From assembly GCF_000003815.2 (NCBI RefSeq), contig NC_049982.1, positions 29,239,641 to 29,303,640 on the forward strand: a stretch of DNA of 64,000 nt. Direction: 5' to 3'. The notes beneath the pieces were generated by a model that was given only the letters and a program-made list of their open reading frames with translations, made no database searches and was not told where the DNA came from. Source of the DNA: Branchiostoma floridae. Taxonomy: Eukaryota > Chordata > Leptocardii > Amphioxiformes > Branchiostomatidae. The position numbers and the translations under genes are program-made. Below are positions 24,501 to 42,460 of the stretch, one piece after another. How positions within the stretch are numbered: position 1 is the first letter of the stretch; each line of letters begins with the position of its first letter.

Positions 24501-26225
24501 TATTCCTTGATGTTTACGCTCTATCTAGGCTCAACCGCTCGCTAGCTACCTGTAACCGCGCACGCCAGGGGATAGAGAAATACTATAAGTCGGAATATAA
24601 GGAATATGGCTCGTTCTCATTGAATTGTCAAAAATGCTGTCGCCTGACTTTACGACTTGATATTGAGCAAATTATAGACAGCATGACTGGTCCCTTTTTT
24701 TCCCACAACCCCTATAATGTTTTACAAAAGAGGCAATAATGTTAATCCTTTTGAAGAAAAAGGGCTAAGTTTGCTGTTGTAAACGTTACCGGTAACGTTT
24801 GGTACCTGCCCTGTAATGCATTACCAATGGGACCGAAAATGATAAGTTGCCATTTTTTGGCTATGGTTAAAAGAGGAATTTTCCTAAACAACCAGATAGT
24901 TTTCACAGAAAATAAAGCCGATTTATTTTACGACCAAAAAATGCTATTTTCGACATTTCAATGAGAACGAGTGATAAGTCAAGTTGACAGACTACAACGT
25001 TTTAAAAATACTGCAGTATAAAGCCACCGCAGTCAACAATATACAGTATTCATAAATACCCCTTTTTCAAACAACGGACATAGGTTACCCCGCGGATAAA
25101 GCTGGACTAGCGTTACATACAAGTCTGAAGCATTCTTACCTTTGAAAGCTACGAAAACCTCCTCCTTGTCTTGAGTTTCAGCCAAGAGGTACCTAACAGG
25201 TCCATACCGACTGACGCTGACTCGCACAAAGTCGTGCAGTTTCCCTTCGGTGGTGAAGAAGTGTCGAACAGCGTCAGTCTCGGGGATATCGGACAGATAC
25301 ACCGCCTGGCAGCATAGCAGGGCCCGTTGGACATCCCCGGAACTCATCGTGGGTCTTTGTGTGGTCTCCATGCTGTACAAATCTGCCGGCAAATAATGTA
25401 TTTCTAAAAATGGTATGTAGCCTACGTAGCAGCAAGGAATTAAACGTTGATATAAGATCCTAAAGTTCTATTATCTGCATAGAGTATGGAGGTCTGATTG
25501 TTTGTATTTCCGCACATTTCCTTCCAGCAATAACTAGTGAAGGTCCAGATGAATTGTGATGACATTTGGTATGTAGTAAGACGGACGTCAATGTTCATTT
25601 GGGGACACCTAGTGCGTGTCCTTGATACTGCAGCAGAACGTCAGTTTTTTTTAAAACCTTTTTGTGGTAGATAGCTTTTGGCCTTATGGACAAGAGGTGC
25701 GTGTTATAGTACGTTTTGGCCCACTAAGAGCTTTCTCTGGAACTGCAAGGGTGGTTTTGTTGGTTTCCGTGATATTCAGCATGCAGGTAGCTTAATAGAC
25801 AAATCAAGTTAAAGTTAAAAGACAAATATATACACAATTTGTACGAACACAGAGGGGTTTTCATGGTTATTTTACAAAGTCACTAATCATAGAATACTAG
25901 TACCTTCATCTTCCTCTTGTCCCTCCACTTCGTATTCCGCATTCGCCTCCAAGTTCCGAAATGAATCGCTAGGGGGACCTTGGTGGACTTTGGTGACGTT
26001 GGTAGCCTTGTTGGTCAGAACTTCAGGATAGAAGTCTAACTTGAAGACTTTTCTCAAATTTTGCGGGGTCGCGTCCTTAAGTTCGAGGGTTATTTTCTTC
26101 GCCGTCGTGGTTTGCGATGGCGAAGGTCGCACGAAGACGGCAGTTGCCTCTCCCTCTTGGTACACTTTGGGTCTGTCCGCTAGGGGGAGTGCCTGTCCTG
26201 CTGTAACGCTTGCGCAGGTTCCCAT
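18586..26225 (-). CDS. Class 3 (fungal lipase-type) lipase, 6 coding exons
   Basis: Predicted 608 residues from exons 26225-25904, 25382-25140, 24387-23611, 23128-22961, 19407-19244 and 18738-18586. All junctions are GT-AG with matching phases, and the total is 1827 nt. An alpha/beta hydrolase that should cleave acyl esters. VAFKG|TSDFND matches the oxyanion strand, GHSLGG carries the nucleophile Ser253, DPVPYIL gives Asp316, and LTHP (His432) is the likely third residue. Exon 1 (107 residues) is a small N-terminal region of unknown fold. It begins MGTCAS, an N-myristoylation consensus with a nearby Cys, so membrane anchoring is likely. Exons 4-6 (about 161 residues) form a C-terminal part beyond the hydrolase core, perhaps a beta-sandwich. 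The last exon has a strong acceptor (TTTTTTCCCAACAG) and ends GLT-stop. ATG at 26225 has good context (AACATGG). An in-frame ATG at 26296 lies inside the palindromic element. Confidence 0.85.
19244..19407 (-). other. Lipase exon 5 (assigned by phase)
   Basis: Found as an isolated coding-like stretch on the minus strand, GLPVLEGTFAVLF through TVPKESVNMK, bounded by ATGTAG and GTACGA. Its entry phase takes the single G left by the exon ending at 22961, and its exit is phase 0, as the last exon needs. The intron before it is about 3.55 kb and holds three mobile elements. GSVPGET resembles a motif of arrestin-like beta sandwiches, but I do not claim that homology. Confidence 0.7.
19514..19685. 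mobile_element. GCGG-rich MITE, copy 1 (lipase intron 4)
   Basis: Contains GTTCGCGGTGG, ACCGCGAACATT and the right end TGCATTTACAGTA. It is the inverted counterpart of the copy at 39574: both hold AGACTGCAGTCTA in the middle and repeated CGCGGT/ACCGCG words. The left end here is slightly changed (TACTTAAATGCATTTAAG). Confidence 0.85.
19951..21010. mobile_element. ~1.05-kb nonautonomous element, copy 1
   Basis: Starts AACTAGAGTTCGGCGACCTC, then an inverted terminal word TACCTCCATGAAA (19972) matched by TTTCATGGAGGTA ending at 21010. A CA/GACA microsatellite (20939-20967) lies just inside the right end. The interior has ATTAATTATGCAAAT words and repeated phrases such as CGCTAGGTGGCCCAAA. It matches 51077-52149 along its whole length. 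No protein-coding frame is seen. Confidence 0.85.
21155..22515. mobile_element. Related ~1.36-kb element with a hairpin array
   Basis: Starts AACTAGAGTTCCACGAACAC, with terminal words TACCTTTGCCA (21176) and TGGCAAAGGTA (ending 22515). Built like the 1.05-kb element, including the GACA microsatellite near the right end (22463), but diverged. Between 21545 and 22095 five hairpin segments of the form ATTAATTATGCAAAT ... TTTGCATAATTA recur about every 120 bases in two alternating types, so the true period is about 245. Each carries the octamer ATGCAAAT or a close match on both strands. Confidence 0.8.
24441..24575 (+). repeat. Lone diverged copy of part of the 216-bp satellite
   Basis: In lipase intron 2. 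TCGAAGGGTGAAAAGCGCA, GCTTTCTTCTCGAGATATTC and GGCTCAACCGCT match the satellite stretch TCGAAAGATGCAAACCGCA ... ACTTTCTTCTCGAGATATTC ... GGCGCAACCGCT in the same order and orientation. About 90-100 bases align, at roughly 75-80% by eye. It stands alone, 12 kb from the array. Confidence 0.8.
25475..25795. repeat. Decayed relic of the 1-kb element family (lipase intron 1)
   Basis: GGGGACACCTAGTGCGTGTC, TGATACTGCAGCAGAACGTC and TGGTAGATAGCTTTTGGCC are inverted, diverged versions of phrases in the elements at 19951 and 21155. A second relic of this kind is at 47005. No clear ends remain. Confidence 0.55.
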
Positions 26226-26639
26226 GTTGTTGGCCTTTGCCCTGCTTCGTCGGACTTTTCCATCTGGGTAAGGAGCGCTCCCGGTGCCAGCCATATGGGG
26301 AGGACAGGCCGGGGAGAGTAGGCCGGGGAGAGGGGGCCAGACTGTACCATTGTACCTGTAGGGGAGAAAGTACAGCATTATTGCAATCACTTCTATGTCC
26401 TCTCAAACACATTTCTGGCTAGCTATGGCCCGTTTTGGAAGCTAAAATATGACATTTCTTGGATTACCACATACTTATGCTATGGCAAAGTCGGGACTCT
26501 TAGTTAAACAAAAAACAACAAAATTATATAAACCTCTAACAGCGACACCTACCGGAGTGAGTGTCCTTTCTTACTGTCTTGCAAAATCGTACATTTTTAC
26601 CGAACTAAAAGCCTCATCGACATTAAACTAAACATAGAA

Positions 26640-28820
26640 GTTTGTCCAAACTCATTTCAAGTGTACTAAAATGTCAACGCGTCGTACTTCAAGTGACAAA
26701 TTTAACAGACAGCAAGGCGTAATAACGTCAGAGTGCCATAAAGTTGACATATGCGGTCATATGGAAGCCAGAGCGGGTTTCAACCATTTTAATCGCATTA
26801 ATAGCTTCATCGACAATAAACTAAACATACAACTTCAACCAAACTCTTTTCAATTACACCGGTGTGTCTACGCTACGTACTCAAAGTGACAAATTTAACA
26901 GACATCAATGCGTAATGACGTCAGGGTACAATAAAGTTGACATATGCGGTCAGAAGGAAGTCAGGCCGGGTTTTCCATGCTATTGACCTAATTGAAAATT
27001 CATATACAATACACTAAACATACAACTTCAACCAACCCCCTTCTGTTTACACCGGAGTGCCTCCGCTACGTATTACTAGTCTCAAATTTAACAGACATCG
27101 AGGCATAATGACGTCAGAGTGCCATAAAATTGACATATGCGGTCAGAAGAAAGGGCGGGTTTTCCACTGTTTTGACCTAATTCAAAAAGTAATAGACAAT
27201 AAACTAAACATAAAACTTCGACCAAACTCTTTTAAAGTACACCGGCGTGTCTACGCCACGTACTCAAGGTGACAAATTTAACAGACATCAATGCGTAATG
27301 ACGTCAGGGTACCATAAAGTTGACAAGGAAATCATGGCGGGTTTTCCACTGTTTTGACCTAATTGAAAGGGTCATTGACAATAAAGTAAACAGACAACTT
27401 CGACCAAACTCTTTCCATTTACACCGGTGTGTTGACGCTACGTACTCAAAGTGACAAATTTAACAGACATCAATGCGTAATGACGTCAGGGTACCATAAA
27501 GTTGACAAGGAAATCATGGCGGGTTTTGTTTTGACCTAATTGAAAGGGTCATTGACAATAAAGCAAACATACAACTTGGACCGAACTCTTTTAGATTACA
27601 CCAGTGTGTCTACGCCACGTACTCAAAGTGACAAATTTAACAGACATCAATGCGTAATGACGTCAGGGTACCATAAAGTTGACATATGCGCTCAGAAGGA
27701 AGTCAGGGCGGCTTTTCCACTGTTTTGACCTAGTTCATAAAGCCATAGACAATAAACTAAACATACAACTTCGACCAAACTCTTTTTCATTACACCGGTG
27801 TGTCTACGTTATGTACTCAAAGTGACAAATTTAACAGATATCAATACGTAATGACGTCAGGGTATCATAAAGTTGACATATGCGCTCAGAAGGAAGTCAG
27901 GGTGGCTTTTCCACTGTTTTGACGTAGTTCATAAAGCCATAGACAATAAACTAAACATACAACTTCGACAAAACTCTTTTTCATTACACCGGTGTGTCTA
28001 CGTTATGTACTCAAAGTGACAAATTTAACAGATATCAATACGTAATGACGTCAGGGTATCATAAAGTTGACATATGCGCTCAGAAGGAAGTCAGGGCGGC
28101 TTTTCCACTGTTTTCATCTAGCTCATAAAGCTTCATCGACAATAAATTAAACATACAAATTCGACCAAACTCTTTCCATTTATACCGGGGTGTCTACGTT
28201 ACGTACTCAAAGTGACAAATTTAACAGACATTAATGCGTAATGACGTCAGGGTACCATAAAGTTGACAGGGAAATCATCGCGGGTTTTCCACTGTTTTGA
28301 CCTAATTGAAAGGGTCATTGACAATAAAGCAAACACTATACAACTTCGACCAAACTCTTTCCATTTACACCGGTGTGTTGACGCTACATACTCAAAGTGA
28401 CAAATTTAACAGACATCAATACGTAATGACGTCAGGGTACCATAAAGTTGACAAGGAAATCATGGCGGGTTTTCCACTGTTTTGACCTAATTGAAAGGGT
28501 CATTGACAATAAAGTAAATATACAACTTCGACCAAACTCTTTCCATTTACACCGGGGTGTCTACGTTATGTACTCAAAGTGACAAATTTAACAGACATCA
28601 ATGCGTAATGACGTCAGGGTACCATAAAGTTGACAAGGAAATCATGGCGGGTTTTGTTTTGACCTAACTAAAAGGCTCATTGACTATAAAGCAAACATAC
28701 AACTTGGACCGAACTCTTTTAGATAACACCCGTGTGTCTACGCCACGTACTCAATGTGACAAATTTAACAGACATCCATGCGTAATGACGTCAGGGTACC
28801 ATAAAGTTGACTTATGCGCC
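26640..28820 (+). repeat. Left-arm tandem array, 12 units of ~175-205 bp
   Basis: Units begin near 26691, 26887, 27070, 27269, 27451, 27627, 27822, 28013, 28217, 28396, 28579 and 28757 with GTGACAAATTTAACAGACAT or a close form. Nearly all carry AATGACGTCAGGGTACC, including the palindrome TGACGTCA. A shorter subtype (about 180 bases) replaces TGACATATGCG...GAAGTCAGGGCGG with TGACAAGGAAATCATGGCGG. Neighbouring units alternate between the subtypes in blocks, which points to internal duplication. Confidence 0.92.
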
Positions 28821-28832
28821 TTCAAAAGGATG

Positions 28833-30110
28833 TCAAAACAGGGGAAAATACGGCATGACCTCCTTCTGAGCGCATATGTCAACTTTATGATACCCTGACG
28901 TCATTACGTATTGATATCTGTTAAATTTGTCACTTTGAGTATGTAATGTAGACACCCCGGTGTAAATGGAAAGAGTTTGGTCGAAGTTGTATGTTTAGTT
29001 TATTGTCTATGACCCTTTCAATTAGGTCAAAACAGTGGAAAAGCCGCCCTGACTTCCTTCTGAGCGCATATGTCAACTTTATGGTACCCTGACGTCATTA
29101 CGCATTGATGTCTGTTAAATTTGTCACTTGGAGTACGTAGCGTAGACACACCGGTGTAATGAAAAAGAGTTTGGTCGAAGTTGTATGTTTAGTTTATTGT
29201 CTATGGCTTTATGAACTAGGTCAAAACAGTGGAAAAGCCGCCCTGACTTCCTTCTGAGCGCATATGTCAACTTTATGATACCCTGACGTCATTACGTATT
29301 GATATCTGTTAAATTTGTCACTTTGAATACGTAGCGTAGACACACCGGTGTAATGAAAAAGAGTTTGGTCGAAGTTTTATGTTTAGTTTATTATCTATCA
29401 CTCTATGACTTTTTGAATTAGGTCAGAACAGTGGAAAACCCGCCATGATTTCCTTGTCAACTTTATGGTACCCCGACGTCATTACGCATTGATGTCTGTT
29501 AAACTTGTCACCTTGAGTACGTGGCGTAGACACGCCGGTGTACTTTAAAAGAGTTTGGTCGAAGTTTTATGTTTAGTTTATTGTCTATTACTTTTTGAAT
29601 TAGGTCAAAACAGTGGAAAACCCGCCCTGACTTTCTTCTGACCGCATATGTCAATTTTATGGCACTCTGACGTCATTACGCCTCGATGTCTGTTAAATTT
29701 GAGACTAGTAATACGTAGCGGAGGCACTCCGGTGTAAACAGAAGGGGGTTGGTTGAAGTTGTATGTTTAGTGTATTGTATATGAATTTTCAATTAGGTCA
29801 ATAGCATGGAAAACCCGGCCTGACTTCCTTCTGACCGCATATGTCAACTTTATTGTACCCTGACGTCATTACGCATTGATGTCTGTTAAATTTGTCACTT
29901 TGAGTACGTAGCGTAGACACACCGGTGTAATTGAAAAGAGTTTGGTTGAAGTTGTATGTTTAGTTTATTGTCGATGAAGCTATTAATGCGATTAAAATGG
30001 TTGAAACCCGCTCTGGCTTCCATATGACCGCATATGTCAACTTTGTGGCACTCTGACGTTATTACGCCTTGCTAGCTGTCTGTTAAATTTGTCACTTGAA
30101 GTACGACGCG
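28833..30110 (-). repeat. Right-arm tandem array, 7 units, inverted
   Basis: The same unit in reverse: TGTTAAATTTGTCAC recurs near 28920, 29115, 29310, 29500, 29690, 29884 and 30078. The outermost units pair with the outermost left units, sharing private changes such as ACTAGTAATACGTAGCGGAGG. The five-unit shortfall lies toward the centre. Confidence 0.92.
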
Positions 30111-30527
30111 TTGACATTTTAGTACACTTGAAATGAGTTTGGACAAACTTCTATGTTTAGTTTAATGTTGATGAGGCTTTTAGTTCGGTAAAAATGTAGG
30201 ATTTTGCAAGACAGTAAGAAAGGACACTCACTCCGGTAGGTGTCGCTGTTAGAGGTTTATATAATTTTGTTGTTTTTTGTTTAACTAAGAGTCCCGACTT
30301 TGCCATAGCATAAGTATGTGGTAATCCAAGAAATGTCATATTTTAGCTTCCAAAACGGGCCATAGCTAGCCAGAAATGTGTTTGAGAGGACATAGAAGTG
30401 ATTGCAATAATGCTGTACTTTCTCCCCTACAGGTACAATGGTACAGTCTGGCCCCCTCTCCCCGGCCTACTCTCCCCGGCCTGTCCTCCCCATATGGCTG
30501 GCACCGGGAGCGCTCCTTACCCCACTC

Positions 30528-33500
30528 GACTTTTCAAATTTTGCTGTGAAGACAAATTAAACCTTCACATGGATAATATGTTAAATACACATTCTTGGAA
30601 TGGGAGTAACTGGTATGAAATTCTTCAAAGATACGGCTAAGCACGAAACAATAATAGAAAATAAAAGGTCGAAAGTCCACTTTATAGCCTATGTTTACAT
30701 TCGTTGTACGATCGTCGCATACCTGTACCTATGGTGGTTATTGGTGCATTCTTGGCAAAGTCGTACATACGTCATAAAAGAAATTAGCTGCGAAAAGGCT
30801 GTTTTAGACTCTTGTATGTGGTTGGTTCTAGTTCTGTAACACCCTACGATATCGTAAACACACGGCGACCTTCTATGGATGTGAATTAGATCATAAAACA
30901 TTTAAGGTTTTCCTAATCCAAATCTTGAGCTGAACGTCTATATTCTTAGCCAGTTGATAAAACAAGAAGTATGTTACTACTGTTTTTCTACGTTGCGTTG
31001 CTTACGTGGTGTAGGTAAACCAGATATATTCGCTGTCCCAAAACACGAACTGCAGTAAGGGTGACCATGCCGATTTTGTTTTTAAGACCACTCGTGTGTA
31101 CATTTAGATATTTATAGGTCACACTTACGTCAATGTTTGTCCGTTGCCATAGGAACATACTGTGGCCCCATGGAGAATTCGTGGTTCAAGTGTTAAGATC
31201 AAGCACTTTTAAGGCATTCAGTTTTCATGTGAAGTCCCCTTTGTAATTGTATAGAGAATAGACCCTTCGGGGCTACGAAATCGGCTCCCTTTTAAAAACA
31301 CGCAAGGAAATGTGGCATAACGTGAACTGATTTTACCTCCACTAAATAATTCATGCAGCCAGCACAATAGTGTCATGATTATGACGTAGTATTTCTGGCT
31401 TTGTTGTAGACGTTAACTCCAGCAACAACGTAGTTCACCCATACCTCGAATTTGAGTATGTTTACGGTGCACCGGTGACTTAACATAGTTACTGTTTAAA
31501 CAGCTCTTGCAACACAAACATCTTGTTACATCTTTTACTTTTAGGGATTGTCTCGTGAGATATGCAAAATTCAGACAGATATCTATGAAACCTTAAACTA
31601 AATCGACACCGCGCAATAGTACCATGTTCCCGAATGGGATAAACTCACCTTAGGATTGATTATCAATGTGTTCTGGTAGTCATAATTTCACTAGCTGCTT
31701 GGCAACAACAATAACGTTCCTGGCATCTAGATTGTAGCTTGTTAGCCATTACCTTACTTTGATGCTTTGCTCTCCTGGGAGGTAAAAATGTAACGATTTC
31801 ACCTCTTGAAGCTGTTTCCTGGCCGCTATGCTTGAATGCAATTGTGAAATGGTAACAAGAACACCTGATCCCTTGAAGGGGTCCTATGCAGCCAGGTTAA
31901 GTGCCTGAGATAGTCACCTCTTTGTCCATGTCTCTGCTAACAAATGCCTGCAAAATCGACTGTTTGCACAGGGTTCTACAATACGTACATTTGTACAGGT
32001 TTTGGTAACGCCTCAGGAGCGAGGTCTAGTTCTTTGAAGATGTCTGTTTGAGCAAGGAGGCTATATAACCGAGCAAGGAGGCTATATCACCAATCTCCTT
32101 GGTTTGAGTTACTTATGAACTACCGGCAAAAAAAGGAAATGAATGTATAGAATTTTCATCTTCAAAAAGAAATCAATTTGACATGAGTTCGGTACGACTC
32201 CACTGAAAATGCTATATCTTATCATATTCAAAAAGATGTGGTTTATGGAAATAACTTCACTGCTTTACATATATTTTTTGAGTTTGCCACTTGTGCTTAA
32301 AGATCAAGTATTCAATTTGAATTTCCTTTCTAATTCATAATCCAACTTTATAGTGTTAAATATATGCAATTCTTACAGTAGACGTGGAAGCTAGCCTATC
32401 TCCTAGGTAACTCAATACTATTAAAATCACACTGAAACAAGATGCTTATGACTGTTATCTTTTATTACTGAAAACTACCATTCTACATTTGACACAACCA
32501 AGACCTTGATGTCAGTATTTCTGTCTGTTTTTTATTACACACCACTGTGATATACTTATACCATGATGAGTTAAATATGCGTAGTACAACCGTAATAAAA
32601 ACCTTTGGACTTCAAACTCCCCCTTCTAAACAATAGTAGACAAAAAACTGTAGCCGTGGCGTCGATGTCATTCTTACAATCATCACTGATAATAGCAAAG
32701 TACTACAAGTCTTGTTCTAATTTTGAGTTTTTGCTTTTGCTTTTAGTTCAGTTCCCATTGTGGGCAAATGATTCGTTCTTCCCTTCATAAAACAAAACGA
32801 TACAAGCTTACTTCGTAAGTTCTAACCAGATGCAACATTGCTACTCTTTGAAATCCAGTGACATCTACATGTGTTACTCTTCAAAGACTGTTTCACGTGA
32901 CAAGAAATATTTTTCCACTAGTTCCATGGAATGCACTGTAGTTGTCGACTAAGTCTTAAGGGATGGTGTAATGCACTACATGTCCTTGGATGTGAATGCT
33001 TAAGTGGTATGTACAAGAACAGAACAAGGCCATACTCCGTCCCAATATGGGACACTTAACCGTGGTTGTTTACATGTCACAATAGTCGGTCCTCCCAGTA
33101 TTTGTAAGCTATGTAAAAATCAACAGGACAACACTTTTGTTATAGATTAAACCCTTGGGATTCTTTCCCTTCGGGCAGAGCAACGTGTGCAATGTTTTCA
33201 CTCGTTTTCACAGTTAGTTTCACTACTTACACTGCCTTCAAGTACACATACACATATTTCGTCCCCATTGTCAAGTTGGCAAACATAAGGAAAATAACAC
33301 TGAAATGAACCCTTTATCACAATTGGGTACATAATAGCTTGGAAGCACTATTCATGTTTTAATGTAGTTAGAGGGTCTTTGCGAACATTTGTGTGGGCAT
33401 TTTACCTGATGATTGCTTTTCAACAAAGTTTGGTTGTTTCTGTCTTTAAGTAAGATATAACTTTTCCTGAAAATATACATTGGTTTTGCCTTTGCTGCAA

Positions 33501-33764
33501 AAGCAAACCAGGAAAAAAAGGGTAGTCTTACCATTCAACCACTCTATAAAAAGACATAGTAAAAAAAATTCCAGAAACTAGAAAGAGTACCCAGAAAATG
33601 GTAGTAGATATAGACCTAAGCATCTCTAAGCTACAAGTGGTATACGTATATATCAATACACCAATTCAGCATGTCTTGTACCTACACTTTTCTTTTGCCC
33701 CTATGTTTTGATACTTAAGGTGCTTTCTAGCCTGGCCCAGTAGTTGGAGAGGTGTCAGCACTGT
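30528..33764. other. Intergenic region and likely SRSF10 3' untranslated region
   Basis: No coding region is supported in these 3.2 kb. The right part should hold the 3' untranslated region of the minus-strand gene that ends at 33765. Candidate poly(A) signals on that strand are at 32461-32466 and 32531-32536 (TTTATT on the plus strand). A 16-base direct repeat GAGCAAGGAGGCTATA occurs at about 32052 and 32073. Confidence 0.5.
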
Positions 33765-40943
<7,179 letters not shown>

Positions 40944-41002
40944 GTTTTTCTTTCAGAACATTCACAAAATGGAGGCGAGAAAGGCGCGAGGCAATGTCGC
41001 CT

Positions 41003-41031
41003 GCGAGCATGCGCACTGTGAGATGACGTCA
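41003..41031 (-). promoter_or_regulatory. SRSF10 promoter motifs: CRE and NRF1-like
   Basis: TGACGTCA (41024-41031), a full CRE palindrome, and GCGAGCATGCGCA (41003-41015), close to the NRF1 site, lie 60-90 bases upstream of the start codon. The region is GC-richer than its surroundings and has no TATA box, as expected of a housekeeping promoter. Confidence 0.6.
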
Positions 41032-41477
41032 TGTGGTAAAAAAAAAACACACCACCAAGATGCAGCGCCACCTACCGGTACTTGTCTATCAGAGATGGCA
41101 GACTTCGCCCCTTCACCTTTTCAGTACTACAGACTACTTTAGCCATATTGTGATGGTAATTTCATACTTGTGGAATTCGCAAGTTACGTAAATAAAGGTT
41201 ACCATCACCGAATTTAGAAGACCTAAGCCTCTTGCAAAAGTTAAAGACTAGTTGGCTCATACTGATAACGTGTTTTGTCGCCTCAATTTTTGTTACAATT
41301 TGCATGTTGTCAATTTTGAACATCTTGATATATCATTTTTCTATCCATATTGATTTTTTTCGCCCTTTCTCTTTCATTGGATTTGGAGTCTGCAGAGGAT
41401 GTCATCCATAATATTTACTAGCTTGCTGTGGGCTAAGCTCTGTTATATGTTTTCGGTATCCAGTTCTATGATAACAC

Positions 41478-41639
41478 TAGTCTCCAAGCAGACCCTACGG
41501 TGCCTTAGAAATAGTATCAAAACTGGCAAGGGACTTAGTATAGCGGCACCAGGTGCCCGTTTCCGGCCGGCTATACTCCCTTGCCAGCTTTGATACTACA
41601 TGTATATCTTTAGGCACCGTAGGGTCTGCTTGGAGACTA
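41478..41639. mobile_element. 162-bp MITE with 9-bp target duplication
   Basis: TAGTCTCCAAGCAGACCCTA and its inverse form near-perfect terminal inverted repeats of about 30 bases. The nearly self-complementary middle continues with inverted words such as CAAGGGA/TCCCTTG. TGATAACAC flanks both sides (41469-41477, 41640-41648). The size fits hAT (8) or Mutator (9) type insertion. Confidence 0.85.
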
Positions 41640-41863
41640 TGATAACACTGCTTCTTTGGTCCCTGACATAGAAGCGGACTCTGTTGAAATTGTAGGCTGT
41701 AACGATGCACTGCTGTTTTATAAAGGATCAACGGTGCGAATTATTTTGAGCTGCTGTTTGGATAGAAACATATAAAATACCTAATCTATGTGAGCCTCCA
41801 GAGGGCATATTGCATCATGCTTCAGTCCATCACTATGGGAAAACTAAATTCTGAATAACGTTA

Positions 41864-42081
41864 CTGTAAGAAGATGCAGGTTTGCAGTGATTTGATATCG
41901 CAGTAGGGGAACAATTTAGGACATGTTCGCTGTGGTTTTGTGTTCAAGTTGCATTGGAAACAAGGGGGAACTGAAAACGGTACTCGTAAAGTCTGCCTTG
42001 CCGTAGTCTTTGTGGTGACTGCAAAGCTGCAAAGCACAGCGAATATAAAACCACCGCGAAAGCATAAGGAATTGCAGTAAA
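41864..42081. repeat. Strongly decayed GCGG-type MITE
   Basis: TTACTGTAAGAAGATGCAGG at the left, GTTCGCTGTGGTTTTGTGTTC inside, and ACCGCGAAAGCATAAGGAAT then TGCAGTAAA at the right resemble the copies at 19514 and 39574 with many changes. Confidence 0.5.
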
Positions 42082-42460
42082 TCCTCCTATACAAACAGAA
42101 TACGTTTACCGGACCGAGTTTTTAACAAAGTTACTGATACCATAGCAATAGAACTTAATATCATGGATGTCAGAGATGCGAATCTAATCTGAAAGTTGCA
42201 CAGTAATGTTCACAAATAGGTTCGCTACCAGTGGAGGTACGTTTGCAACCTTTGGGTGGTCACTTACTTTTAGCTTATAAAACTGCTTATTTACACTAAA
42301 CGGCAAACTGTTTCCACAGCGCTCAATCCCACTGCAACAATCACAACAGCTAACCAAACTGTTCTCACATATAACTTACGTAACAGGCACAACGGTGGGA
42401 CAGTTTATTTCTTTTTATTCAGACGCATTGAGTCTTGAGGTGAACTCTAACTCCTTTAAG

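Larger units (their letters stand above)
26261..30527. mobile_element. 4.27-kb palindromic (foldback-like) element
   Basis: Outer arms are inverted copies, almost identical over about 400 bases: 26266-26690 matches 30090-30523 reversed. Inside, both arms are tandem arrays of the same ~190-bp unit, with 12 units on the left and 7 on the right, meeting with almost no spacer near 28821-28833. The sequence GACTTTTC occurs at 26253-26260 and 30528-30535, directly outside the element, consistent with an 8-bp target duplication as made by hAT-type elements. The extreme ends (CATCTGGGTAAGG; GAGTGGGGTAAGG inverted) match only partly. The alternative is an inverted duplication of the lipase 5' region, or an assembly artefact. 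There is no transposase frame. Confidence 0.75.

Noticed and set aside
26449-26631. 60-codon frame that recurs identically on the other strand at 30157-30339
   Set aside because: It is the same sequence in both palindrome arms, with no motif and no supporting signals. It shows arm identity, not a gene.
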